NCBI GenBank assembly: GCA_019459145.1
Contig: JAIBEK010000037.1
Location: 17,850 to 81,849 of the forward strand
Reading direction: 5' to 3'
Length of the DNA stretch: 64,000 nucleotides
From: Arenimonas sp.
Lineage (GTDB): Bacteria > Pseudomonadota > Alphaproteobacteria > Rhizobiales > Rhizobiaceae
Below the pieces are notes generated by a model. That model did not search any database, was not told where the DNA came from, and saw only the letters and a list, made by a program, of their open reading frames with translations. Positions within the stretch are counted from its first letter, which is position 1. Each line of letters opens with the position of its first letter. Positions 43,880 to 53,100 of this stretch are shown here, in pieces. A program made the translations under genes and the position numbers.

Positions 43880-44842
43880 ATGAGAACCGTCCTCACAAGC
43901 CTCGCCATCGTCCTTGCGCTCATCGGCGCCGCCGGCGCCTATGTCTGGTGGAATTACGACGCCGTGGTGACCATGATCCTCAAGCCCCAGACGGCGGCGG
44001 CCGGCGACATCACCGAGGAGAGCTTCGGCCTCGTCACCGCCGACGACAAGCGCTTCGCGATCAGTGATCTTCAAGGCGCGCTGTCAAGTTTCGCGCCGTC
44101 CACCGATGGCCAGCCGCGCCCGCTGGTGCTGTTCGTCCACGGCTTCGGCCCCGATCCGGACGGCGAATTCGGACTCTACACCATGGGCGAACTGGCCAAG
44201 GGTGCCGGCGCCGACGTGTTGATGTTCAACTGGCCATCCTGGATCTCGATGACCGAATTCCCGGTGCTGAACGCCAGGGCGGCGAGCGAACGGCTGATCG
44301 CACTGCTTCACGACATGTCGGACTTGAGCGCCCCCGGACAGGCGCTGGCGGGGCGCCCGGTGATGATCGTCGGCCATTCCTTGGCCGGGGAACTCTTCCG
44401 CCATGTGGGCGAGGCAGCAACCGACCTGCCAAACGGACTGGTTGCGCGCATTCTCCTCGCCGTCCCGGAAACGGCCCTGCCCGGCCATCGCCTGTGGATG
44501 GAGAAACTCGGCTTTTCCGAAGAGGTCTTCGTCTTCGTCAACGCCGACGATCCGGCCCTCCAGGTGACGACCCGCATGTACAACACCGCGCGCCTCGGCC
44601 GCACGCTCACCAATCTCGACGGTTCGCCCGAACCGCTGGCGCAGAATGCCGATTATATCCTGCTCGACCCGGAAAGCTGGCGGCACTACTTCTTCGTCTC
44701 CGGCCAGCGCAGCGAGGCGATCGACCAGATCTTCGCCGACATCCTGAAGACCGGCACGACGGCCCTTAAACACCACTACCTGCGGCCCGAGCCCGCCGGC
44801 AACGTCTTCGTCGTGGTCGGTCCGGGCGCCGAAGGCTCCTGA
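43880..44842 (+). CDS. Membrane-anchored alpha/beta hydrolase
   Basis: A 320-residue protein with an N-terminal transmembrane or signal anchor (about 4-24). The hydrolase core has the oxyanion region VLFVHGFGPDPDGEFGLYTMGELA and the nucleophile elbow MIVGHSLAGELF. A late histidine in WRHYFFVSGQ completes the likely triad. It resembles DUF900-type hydrolases. The start is uncertain, with a GTG at 43850 as alternative. It is divergent from the FAD oxidase gene. The substrate is unknown. Confidence 0.8.
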   Translation: MRTVLTSLAIVLALIGAAGAYVWWNYDAVVTMILKPQTAAAGDITEESFGLVTADDKRFAISDLQGALSSFAPSTDGQPRPLVLFVHGFGPDPDGEFGLYTMGELAKGAGADVLMFNWPSWISMTEFPVLNARAASERLIALLHDMSDLSAPGQALAGRPVMIVGHSLAGELFRHVGEAATDLPNGLVARILLAVPETALPGHRLWMEKLGFSEEVFVFVNADDPALQVTTRMYNTARLGRTLTNLDGSPEPLAQNADYILLDPESWRHYFFVSGQRSEAIDQIFADILKTGTTALKHHYLRPEPAGNVFVVVGPGAEGS

Positions 44843-44852
44843 GGAGGAGCGG

Positions 44853-45599
44853 TCACCCCTTCAGCGTCTCGCCGAAGAAGGTCGTCAGCCGCCGCCAGTG
44901 CCGTTCGGCGCCGGCTTCGTCATAGACACTGTGGTCGGGCACGCACCAGCCATGGGCCATGCCGACATAGTTCTCCAGCGCGAAATCGACCTCGGCCGTG
45001 CGGAACGCCTCGACCAGACGCGCCGCCTGTTCGGGCGGAAAGGACGCATCGACGCCGGCGGCGCCGACATAGACCCGTGCCTTGATGGAGGCCGCGCTCA
45101 GATGCGGGCTGTCCGGCTTGTCGCTCGCCAGATTGCCGCCGTGGAAGCTCGCGGCGGCGGCGATCCGCCCAGGATGGGCTGCGGCCGCCGTAAGCGCCCG
45201 CGACCCGCCCATGCAATAGCCGACCACGCCCGCCGGACCATCGACGCCCGCTTCCGCCAGCGCGTCGAGGAAATGCGCCGCATCGGCCGCCGTCATCGCC
45301 TGGCTCGTGCCGTCGATCATCGCCCGCAATTGCCTGGCGCTCTCCTCTTGCCTGAAAGCCGTCTTCGCATCGAACGGACCATAGGCGCCGAAACGGTAGA
45401 ACAGGTCCGGCACGAGCACCACATAGCCGTCACCGGCCAGCCGCCCGGCCATCTGGTCGAGCGCCGGCCGCGGCCCGAAGGCATCCATGTAGAGGATCAC
45501 GCCGGGGCGGATGATGGCGGGGCTTGCGGCATCGGGCAGGAACAAACCGGCCCTGGCCGTGCCGTCCTCGGTCTTGATGGCGATTTCGCGTTTGCTCAT
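44853..45599 (-). CDS. Dienelactone hydrolase family protein
   Basis: A 248-residue alpha/beta hydrolase with the cysteine nucleophile elbow GVVGYCMGGSRAL. The acid in VGAAGVDASFPP and the His in NYVGMAHGWCVPD complete the triad. The family cleaves dienelactone in chloroaromatic breakdown, but most genomic members have unknown substrates. The ATG at 45599 is supported by AGGAGG. It is convergent with the membrane hydrolase gene and lies behind the efflux pump gene by about 75 bases. Confidence 0.88.
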   Translation of the reverse strand: MSKREIAIKTEDGTARAGLFLPDAASPAIIRPGVILYMDAFGPRPALDQMAGRLAGDGYVVLVPDLFYRFGAYGPFDAKTAFRQEESARQLRAMIDGTSQAMTAADAAHFLDALAEAGVDGPAGVVGYCMGGSRALTAAAAHPGRIAAAASFHGGNLASDKPDSPHLSAASIKARVYVGAAGVDASFPPEQAARLVEAFRTAEVDFALENYVGMAHGWCVPDHSVYDEAGAERHWRRLTTFFGETLKG

Positions 45600-45674
45600 C
45601 GATCGTTCCTCCTCGTTTGCGTCGGCAGGCTCTGTCCGGTTCGGCCATCGTTCCCGAGCCAATGGAAGACATGG

Positions 45675-48600
45675 CTATTCCGCCGCCTCGATCGCCGCCG
45701 CCACCTGCATTTCCTTGTGCAGCCGCGCCTCCTCGTCGGCATGCGGCTTGGAGAACCGGGCCAGCGCCAGATAGGCGAGCGGCGTGACATAGAGCGTGAC
45801 GACCGTGGCAAAGCCAAGACCGCCGACGATCACCCAGCCGAGCGCCACGCGCGCTTCCGCGCCGGCCCCATGGGCGAAAACCAGCGGCACGCCGCCGAGG
45901 ATGGTGGCGATCATCGTCATCATCACCGGTCGCAGACGCAGATTGGCGGCATTCTCGATCGCCTCGCGCACGCCCTGCCCGCGGTCGCGCAGCTGGTTGG
46001 CGAACTCGACGATCAGGATGCCGTTCTTGGCCATGATCCCGACCAGCATGACCAGCCCGATCTGGCTGTAGACATTGAGGCTGGTCCCGGTCAGAAGCAG
46101 CGCGAAGACCGCGCAGGCCAGCCCCAGCGGCACCGTCGCCATGATGATGATCGACGACAGCACGCTCTCGAACTGCGCCGCCAGCACCAGGAAGATGATG
46201 ATGAGGGCGAAACCGAAGGTCGACGCCATACCGCCGCTGTTCTCGGTGAGCGTCGCGGCTTCAGCAAGCGGCATCAGGCGCGCGCCCGACGGCAGATGCG
46301 GTTCGGAAAGGGCCGTCGCCTTGTCGAGCGCCGCGCCGAGCGAAAGCCCCGGCCCCAGCCCCGCCGTGATCTGCACCGCGGCCAGCTGCTGCTCGCGGGC
46401 GAGAGACGGCGCCACCGCCTTCTCCTCGAGCGTCGCAATCACCGACATCGGCACGGTCTTGCCGTCCGTGGTCCTGAGAAAGATGTTCTCCAGATCCGTC
46501 GGATCGTCGATCGGCCGCGTCGTCGATGCGAGCTTCACCGGATAGGCCTCGCCGTCGACGAAGACGTCGCCGATCGAGCGACCGTCGAGCAGCGACTGCA
46601 GCGCCTGCGCCAGACCGGTAATATCGATGCCGAGATCGGCGGCCCGCTCCCGGTCGATCGACACGCCGAGCTGCGCCTGGCTGATGTCGTTCGACAGCCG
46701 CGGATTGTCGAAGCCGCCGTCGGCCTCGAGATCCGCCACCAGCTTGATCGCCGCTTGAGTCAACCGCTCGTGGCTTGATCCGACCAGGGCGAATTGCAAC
46801 CCGCTGCCGCCGCCGCGGATCCTCAGGCTGTTCGGCTGGATGGCAAAGGCGTTAACCCCGGGAATGCCTTGGGTCAGCCGCGTCATGTCCCGCACGATCT
46901 CGTCCTGGCTGCGCTCCCTCTCGCCCCACGGCGCCAGCGTCAGCACCATGAAACCGCTGTTCTTGTTGCTGCCAAAGCCGGAAATCGAAAACAGGTTCAC
47001 CACCTCGCCGCTGTCGCGCAAGGGTTTCAACACTTCCTCGATGCGCCGCATCTGGTCCTGCATGTAGTCGAGGCTGACGCCCTGCGGCGCCGACACCCGC
47101 ATCAGTGCCACTGCGCGATCCTCGCGCGGCGTCAGTTCGCTGGTGATCAGCGAGAAGGCGGCCAAGGCGACGAGGGAAAAGGCGATGCAGACGGCGACGA
47201 CGACGATCGGCGCATTGAGGCAGGCGCTGAGCGTTCTGCGATAAAAGCGCGAGAAGGCGTCGCCGAAGCGTGCCAACGGCCCTGAATGATGCTCGATCGC
47301 ATGCGCGGTCAGCAGGCGCGAGGCGAGCATCGGGCAGAGCGTCAGCGCCACGATCGACGAGAGCGTCACCGAAAAGGCGAGCACGAAGCCGAATTCGCGG
47401 AACAACCCGCCCACCTGCCCCGGCAGGAAGGAAAGCGGCACGAACACGGCGGCCAGCGTCGCCGTGGTGGCGATGACGGCGAAGAACACCTCGCGCGTGC
47501 CCAGCACGGCCGCCGCCCGCGGCCCCAGCCCCTGGCTTCTCCGTCTGACGATGTTCTCCAGCACCACGATCGCGTCGTCGACGACGAGGCCGGTGGCCAA
47601 AACGATGGCGAGCAGCGTCAGGATGTTGATCGAGAAGCCCACCAGATAGACCGCCGCCAGCGTACCGATCAGCGAGACCGGCATGGTGACCGCCGGAATG
47701 ATCGTCGCGCGCCAGTCGCGCAGGAACAGATAGATGATGCCGATGACGATCACGGCGGCGAGCACCAGCGCCGTGATCACCTCGTCGATCGAGCCGCGAA
47801 TGAACACGGCGTCATCACTGGTGATGCGGATCTGCGTGCCCTCGGGCAGTTCCCCCTGCAAGCGCTCCACCATGGCCTTGACGCCGTTCGAAATGGAAAG
47901 CGTGTTCGACTGGGCCTGGCGGATGATGCCCATGCCGATTCCGGCCTTGCCGTTCGATCTGAGCGCCGTTGAGGAAAGGTCGGGGCCGAAGGTGACGGTC
48001 GCGACATCGCCGAGCCGTACGTTCTTGCCGATAAGCAGCCGGGTGAAGTCCTCCGGCGTCTTCAGGTCCGCCGTCGCCCTGACCACGATGTCCTGCGTCG
48101 TGCTGGTGAGCGAGCCCGCCGGCACGTCGAAGGCGATGTCGGACAGGGCCGACGCCAGCGAGGCGACCGTCAAGCCGCGGCTCGCCAGCGCAGACTGGTC
48201 CACGTCGATGCGGAAGATCTTCTCCTGGTCGCCGTAGAGATTGACATCGGCGACGCCATCGACCGAGGCGAGCCGGTCGGCGATTTCGTTGTCGACCAGA
48301 AGCGTCAGGTCCTCGAGGCTCATCCGGTCGGAGGTGACCGCCAGCCGCATGATCGGATCGCTGTCGGAATCGGCCTTGATGATACGCGGTTCGTCGGCAT
48401 CGTCCGGCAGGCTGTTGGTCACCCGCGAAATGGCGTCGCGAACGTCGCTGGCCGCAACATTGAGGTCGGTCGAATCGGAGAATTCCAGCGTCACCCGGCT
48501 CGACCCGAAGGACGAAGTCGATGACATGGATTTCAATCCCGCGACGCGGGCGACCGCCCCCTCGACGACGGTCGTCAACTGCTGGTCGATGGTCTGCGGC

Positions 48601-48875
48601 GAGGCCCCGTCGAACGTGGTCCTGACCGTGATCACCGGCCGGTCGACGTCGGGCAGTTCACGCACCTCGATGCCGTAGAAGGCGGCAAGACCCGCCACCA
48701 CCATCAGCGCATTGGCCACCGCCGCCAGGATAGGACGGCGGATGAACAGCGCGGTGAAGCCCGCCTGCCCGTCCGGCACCGGTGTCGTCGACGGCGCCGC
48801 TGAAGGCACGGAACCCGGCCCATGACCCTCGCCGGGAGCGGACGCGCCGCTCGGAATCTCCGTATTCTCGCTCAT
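45675..48875 (-). CDS. RND efflux transporter permease (HAE1/AcrB-like)
   Basis: A 1066-residue inner-membrane proton/drug antiporter with 12 helices and two large periplasmic domains. It has FIRRPILAAVANALMVVAGLAAFYGI at the start, the proton-relay aspartates in TGLVVDDAIVVLENI, and the repeat half MVGIMAKNGILIVEFANQLRDRGQ. It has a polar 38-residue N-terminal extension. Its start overlaps the stop of the adaptor gene by four bases (ATGA), so both are one operon. No outer-membrane channel gene is close, so a shared TolC is likely. Confidence 0.95.
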   Translation of the reverse strand: MSENTEIPSGASAPGEGHGPGSVPSAAPSTTPVPDGQAGFTALFIRRPILAAVANALMVVAGLAAFYGIEVRELPDVDRPVITVRTTFDGASPQTIDQQLTTVVEGAVARVAGLKSMSSTSSFGSSRVTLEFSDSTDLNVAASDVRDAISRVTNSLPDDADEPRIIKADSDSDPIMRLAVTSDRMSLEDLTLLVDNEIADRLASVDGVADVNLYGDQEKIFRIDVDQSALASRGLTVASLASALSDIAFDVPAGSLTSTTQDIVVRATADLKTPEDFTRLLIGKNVRLGDVATVTFGPDLSSTALRSNGKAGIGMGIIRQAQSNTLSISNGVKAMVERLQGELPEGTQIRITSDDAVFIRGSIDEVITALVLAAVIVIGIIYLFLRDWRATIIPAVTMPVSLIGTLAAVYLVGFSINILTLLAIVLATGLVVDDAIVVLENIVRRRSQGLGPRAAAVLGTREVFFAVIATTATLAAVFVPLSFLPGQVGGLFREFGFVLAFSVTLSSIVALTLCPMLASRLLTAHAIEHHSGPLARFGDAFSRFYRRTLSACLNAPIVVVAVCIAFSLVALAAFSLITSELTPREDRAVALMRVSAPQGVSLDYMQDQMRRIEEVLKPLRDSGEVVNLFSISGFGSNKNSGFMVLTLAPWGERERSQDEIVRDMTRLTQGIPGVNAFAIQPNSLRIRGGGSGLQFALVGSSHERLTQAAIKLVADLEADGGFDNPRLSNDISQAQLGVSIDRERAADLGIDITGLAQALQSLLDGRSIGDVFVDGEAYPVKLASTTRPIDDPTDLENIFLRTTDGKTVPMSVIATLEEKAVAPSLAREQQLAAVQITAGLGPGLSLGAALDKATALSEPHLPSGARLMPLAEAATLTENSGGMASTFGFALIIIFLVLAAQFESVLSSIIIMATVPLGLACAVFALLLTGTSLNVYSQIGLVMLVGIMAKNGILIVEFANQLRDRGQGVREAIENAANLRLRPVMMTMIATILGGVPLVFAHGAGAEARVALGWVIVGGLGFATVVTLYVTPLAYLALARFSKPHADEEARLHKEMQVAAAIEAAE

Positions 48876-50107
48876 CGGCTTGCCACCGGTTTTTCACCGT
48901 CTGCGGATGTCTTCCCCGCCTCGTCGCCCAGAACCTCGACGGGCCGCCCGGCCCGCACGCGTTGAATGCCCTCGGTGACGATCCGATCACCCTCGGCCAG
49001 TTCCGCCTCGACCAGAACCGCATCCGGATTGCGCTGAACGATCCTGACCACGACCTTCTCGGCCTTGCCGTCGGTGACGCGCCAGACGAAGGAGCCGTCG
49101 CTGTCCCACTGGACCGACAGCGGATCGACCGCCGGATAGCGCTCACCGTCGAAACTCATCACCACGGTAAACGCCATGCCGGCGCGCAGGTCGTCGTTGT
49201 CGTTTCCGATCCTGGCGCGGATCCTCAAGGTCCGGCTCGCCTCGTCGATGCGGTTGTCCACCGCTTCGACGCTGCCCTCGTAAAGCTTGCCCGGCCTGGC
49301 CACCGGCGTCGCCGTGAGCGGCTGGCCGACCTTGACGACGGGCGCGAAGCGTTCCGGCACCCAGAAATCGACGAGCAGTTCGGAACGATCGTCGAGCGTG
49401 GCGATCGCCGTGGATGTGGTGACATTGTCGCCCGGATTGACCGTGACGATCCCTGCCACCCCGCCGATCGGCGCGACGATCTCGCGCCGCTTGAATTCCA
49501 GTTCGGCGCTGGCCAGCGCCAGATCGGCCGCCTCGAGCGCGATGGCGGCATCGAAGGCATCGATGCGGGAAACGGCGGATTTCAAGTTAGAAAAGAGCTC
49601 GTTCTTCTCGGTCGCGCTTTTCAGCGCCACCTGCGCCTGGTCGCGGGCGATCCGCTGCTCCTCGTTTTCCAGCCGCGCGATCACCTGGCCCTTCTCGACC
49701 CGGTCACCCGATCTGATGGCGATTTCCGCCAGCGTGCCCGAAACCTGCGGCATGACCGTCACCGACTGGATGGCATCGCCGGTGCCGAGTGCCGAAAGCC
49801 GGTCGTTGACCGTGCCGATGGTCACCGCCCGCACCACCACCAGCGTCGCCGCGGGCCCTGCACGCCGCCCGCCGTCGCCCTGTCCCTGGCGCTGCCCCTG
49901 CGTCTGCTGCTGGGCAGATCCCGCGGGCTGCCCGCCCGCTCCTGCACCGGCACTGTCCTGGCCGACCGGCGAAACCAGCGCGACCACGCTCTGCGGCACC
50001 CCGATCCGTCGCAGGACGCCATCGGCGCCCGGCACGAACCAGGCCCACAAGAGGAGACCGGCTACGATCACCAGAAAACTGAGGCTCAACTGCTTCCAAA
50101 ATGCCAT
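48872..50107 (-). CDS. RND efflux periplasmic adaptor (membrane fusion protein)
   Basis: A 411-residue partner of the RND permease. It has an N-terminal anchor helix (about 7-25) and a Gln/Gly-rich linker (about 50-80: QQQTQGQRQGQGDGG). A lipoyl/barrel-sandwich region (VSGTLAEIAIRSGDRVEKGQVIARLEN), an alpha hairpin and a beta-barrel domain (IVAPIGGVAGIVTVNPGDNV, LRIRARIGND) follow. GGAG precedes the ATG at 50107. It is the first gene of the pump operon. Confidence 0.93.
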   Translation of the reverse strand: MAFWKQLSLSFLVIVAGLLLWAWFVPGADGVLRRIGVPQSVVALVSPVGQDSAGAGAGGQPAGSAQQQTQGQRQGQGDGGRRAGPAATLVVVRAVTIGTVNDRLSALGTGDAIQSVTVMPQVSGTLAEIAIRSGDRVEKGQVIARLENEEQRIARDQAQVALKSATEKNELFSNLKSAVSRIDAFDAAIALEAADLALASAELEFKRREIVAPIGGVAGIVTVNPGDNVTTSTAIATLDDRSELLVDFWVPERFAPVVKVGQPLTATPVARPGKLYEGSVEAVDNRIDEASRTLRIRARIGNDNDDLRAGMAFTVVMSFDGERYPAVDPLSVQWDSDGSFVWRVTDGKAEKVVVRIVQRNPDAVLVEAELAEGDRIVTEGIQRVRAGRPVEVLGDEAGKTSADGEKPVASR

Positions 50108-50423
50108 TGGGAACTCCGGCCTGTGCTGCGCCCGCGGCATCCCATCTTGGAGACGCCATGCAGCCACGAGGCGAATTGCGGATCATCTGTGCGGCAATAT
50201 TTCGCTGCAAGGCACAAACGGCAAGGCGCAAAGGCCAACATTACGAAAATGTCATCCGCCACGCCTCCCGTCACCCTGTTCGCCAGACCGTTGCCGGTAT
50301 CCGCGCCCTCTGCCCCAAGTATCGCGGCAAAACCGGTGAAGTTCCCTGCGGATAGCGCCCCGATCAGAATGAAAGGGGAACATCTTTTCTGGCCTTTCCG
50401 ATCCGAATCACTACATTGGCCGC
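50108..50423. other. Divergent intergenic region, no gene seen
   Basis: This 316-base stretch separates the start of the efflux adaptor gene (minus) from the helicase gene (plus) and must hold both promoters. I see no convincing small gene, RNA or operator. No GTTC-N7-GTTC or GAAC-N7-GAAC type SOS box was found by eye. Confidence 0.5.
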
Positions 50424-53048
50424 ATGAGTAACGGTTTCGACGACATTCCCTTCTTCGACGAGGAGGTGCCCGCCCCGCGCAAGCCGGCCGAGGGCCGTGC
50501 CCCCGCCTCCGCACCCGCCGCCGGCGGCCTCGGCATCGCCGCGCGCGCCATGGCGGCCCGCGACCAGGCCCGCCCCGCGCCCGACTACCTCGCCGGCCTC
50601 AACCCCGAGCAGCGCGAGGCGGTCGAAACGCTGGACGGCCCGGTGCTGGTGCTGGCCGGCGCCGGCACCGGCAAGACCCGCGTGCTCACCACCCGCATCG
50701 CCCATATCCTTGCGACCGGCCGCGCCTTCCCGAGCCAGATCCTCGCCGTGACCTTCACCAACAAGGCGGCGCGCGAGATGAAGGAGCGGATCGGGCTGCT
50801 CGTCGGCGGCGCCATCGAAGGCATGCCCTGGCTCGGCACCTTCCACTCGATCGGCGTCAAGATCCTGCGCCGCCACGCCGAAATGGTGGGCCTGCGCTCC
50901 GATTTCACCATTCTCGACACCGATGACGTGATCCGCCTGATCAAGCAGATCATCCAGGCCGAGGGCATCGACGACAAGCGCTGGCCGGCCAAGCAGTTCG
51001 CCCAGATGATCGACGGCTGGAAGAACAAGGGCCTCGACCCCTCGCAGATCCCCGAGGGCGACGCCCGCGCCTTTGCCAACGGTAAGGGCCGCGAACTCTA
51101 CGCCGCCTACCAGAACCGCCTGAAGACCCTGAACGCCTGCGATTTCGGCGACCTCCTGCTCCACCCGATCCGCATGTTCCGCGCCAATCCGGACATCCTG
51201 AAGGACTATAACGAGCGCTTCCGCTATATCCTGGTCGACGAGTACCAGGACACCAACACCGCGCAATACATGTGGCTGAGGCTGCTGGCGCAGCGGTCAC
51301 CCCCCCCCTCTCCCCAGCGGGGAGAGGGGGGCGCGAAAGCGCCGGGTGATGGGGCGGTACCCACGAATCTCGGCGGACGCCCCCCCTCATCCGGTCCTTT
51401 GGACCACCTTCTCCCCGCTGGGGAGAAGGGAAAGCCGGTCGTCAACATCTGCTGCGTCGGCGACGACGACCAGTCGATCTACGGCTGGCGCGGCGCCGAG
51501 GTCGACAACATCCTGCGCTTCGAGAAGGATTTTCCCGGCGCCAAGGTCATCAAGTTGGAGCGCAACTACCGCTCGACCGAACACATCCTCGGCGCCGCCG
51601 GCCATCTGATCGCCCATAACGAGGGCCGGCTCGGCAAGACGCTGTTCACCGACCGCGTCAATCCCGACGACGAGAAGGTTGTAGTGCACGCCGCCTGGGA
51701 CAGTGAAGAGGAAGCCCGCGCCGTCGGCGAGGAGATCGAGCGGCTGCAGCGCGGCGATGCCGACGGCAAGAAGCACGCCCTGAACGACATGGCCATCCTG
51801 GTGCGGGCCTCCTTCCAGATGCGCGAGTTCGAAGATCGCTTCGTCACGCTCGGCCTCAACTACCGTGTCGTCGGCGGCCCGCGCTTCTACGAGCGCCTCG
51901 AGATCCGCGACGCCATGGCCTATTTCCGCCTGGTCTGCCAGCCGGCCGACGACCTTGCCTTCGAGCGCATCGTCAACACGCCGAAGCGCGGCCTCGGCGA
52001 CACCACCATCCGCACGCTGCACGACTATGCCCGCGCCCGCGACGTGCCGATGCTGGCCGCCGCCGTCGACCTGATCGAGACCGACGAGGTCAAGCCCAAG
52101 GCCCGCAAGGCACTGTTCGACGTGATTCAACACTTCAGGCGTTGGTCGGAACTGCTTGAAACGACTCCTCATACCGAGCTTGCCGAGCAGATCCTCGAAG
52201 AGTCGGGCTATACCGACATGTGGAAGAACGACAAGTCGGCCGAGGCTCCCGGGCGCCTTGAAAACCTCAAGGAACTGATCCGCTCGATGGAGGCCTTCGA
52301 GAGCCTGCGCGGTTTCCTCGAACACGTCTCGCTGGTCATGGACACCGAGCAGAATGCCGACATGGACGCCGTGTCGATCATGACGCTGCATTCGGCCAAG
52401 GGGCTGGAATTCGAGACCGTCTTCCTGCCGGGCTGGGAGGAAGGCCTCTTCCCCCACCAGCGCTCGCTCGATGAAGGCGGCCGCTCGGGCCTCGAGGAGG
52501 AACGTCGGCTGGCTTACGTCGGCATCACCCGGGCCAAGCGCCGCTGCCACATCTGGTTCGTCTCCAACCGCCGCATCCATGGCCTGTGGCAATCGACCAT
52601 GCCGTCACGCTTCCTCGACGAACTGCCGGTCACCCATGTCGAAGTCGCCGAAAGCGAACAGAACTATGGCGGCTACGGTCGCGGCGGCTACGGCCAGTCG
52701 CGCTTCGACAAGGCCGATCCCTTCGCCAACACTTATTCGACCCCCGGCTGGAAACGCGCACAGGCCAACAAGTCGGACGCCACCCGCGACAACTGGGGCA
52801 ACCGCTCCGGCCACGCGGTCGAGCGCATCGGCTACGGCGAGAGCGGCCCGAAGGCGAAAACCATCGACGGTGAACTGGTGGCCAAGTCCACCACCACCGA
52901 ACCGTCGAGATTCACCGTCGGCGACCGCGTCTTCCACATCAAGTTCGGCAACGGCAACATCGCCTCGATCGAGGGCAACAAACTGACCATCAACTTCGAC
53001 CGCGCCGGCGAAAAGCGGGTGCTGGACGGGTTTGTGGAAAGGGTGTGA
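50424..53048 (+). CDS. uvrD: UvrD/PcrA-type DNA helicase with in-frame repeat insertion
   Basis: A superfamily 1A 3'-5' helicase of repair and replication, 874 residues. Motif I is LVLAGAGTGKTRVLTTRI (about 73-90) and motif II is LVDEYQDTN (about 271-279). Motif III is GDDDQSIYGWRGAEVDN (about 348-364). Motif V is ITLHSAKGLEFETVFLPG-like (MTLHSAKGLE), and motif VI is RLAYVGITRAKRRC. A GY-rich linker and a C-terminal Tudor-like domain (SRFTVGDRVFHIKFGNGNI) follow. Between motifs II and III about 45 extra residues (SPPPSPQRGEGGAKAP onward) are encoded by a palindromic DNA repeat that keeps the frame. Confidence 0.94.
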   Translation: MSNGFDDIPFFDEEVPAPRKPAEGRAPASAPAAGGLGIAARAMAARDQARPAPDYLAGLNPEQREAVETLDGPVLVLAGAGTGKTRVLTTRIAHILATGRAFPSQILAVTFTNKAAREMKERIGLLVGGAIEGMPWLGTFHSIGVKILRRHAEMVGLRSDFTILDTDDVIRLIKQIIQAEGIDDKRWPAKQFAQMIDGWKNKGLDPSQIPEGDARAFANGKGRELYAAYQNRLKTLNACDFGDLLLHPIRMFRANPDILKDYNERFRYILVDEYQDTNTAQYMWLRLLAQRSPPPSPQRGEGGAKAPGDGAVPTNLGGRPPSSGPLDHLLPAGEKGKPVVNICCVGDDDQSIYGWRGAEVDNILRFEKDFPGAKVIKLERNYRSTEHILGAAGHLIAHNEGRLGKTLFTDRVNPDDEKVVVHAAWDSEEEARAVGEEIERLQRGDADGKKHALNDMAILVRASFQMREFEDRFVTLGLNYRVVGGPRFYERLEIRDAMAYFRLVCQPADDLAFERIVNTPKRGLGDTTIRTLHDYARARDVPMLAAAVDLIETDEVKPKARKALFDVIQHFRRWSELLETTPHTELAEQILEESGYTDMWKNDKSAEAPGRLENLKELIRSMEAFESLRGFLEHVSLVMDTEQNADMDAVSIMTLHSAKGLEFETVFLPGWEEGLFPHQRSLDEGGRSGLEEERRLAYVGITRAKRRCHIWFVSNRRIHGLWQSTMPSRFLDELPVTHVEVAESEQNYGGYGRGGYGQSRFDKADPFANTYSTPGWKRAQANKSDATRDNWGNRSGHAVERIGYGESGPKAKTIDGELVAKSTTTEPSRFTVGDRVFHIKFGNGNIASIEGNKLTINFDRAGEKRVLDGFVERV
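51297..51432 (+). repeat. Palindromic repeat inserted in frame inside the helicase gene
   Basis: It contains CCCCTCTCCCC/GGGGAGAGGGG, GGCGC/GCGCC, and CTTCTCCCC/GGGGAGAAG hairpins, as in the intergenic repeat at 21624-21733. It encodes about residues 292-337 of the helicase without a stop codon or frame change. Confidence 0.88.
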
Positions 53049-53100
53049 TTGACAATCTAAACAAACAAATGCGTGCATACGTCGAAAGACGGAGGGCAAG

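Noticed and set aside
50108..50423. SOS box upstream of the UvrD/PcrA gene
   Set aside because: No GTTC-N7-GTTC or GAAC-N7-GAAC pattern is present in the region.
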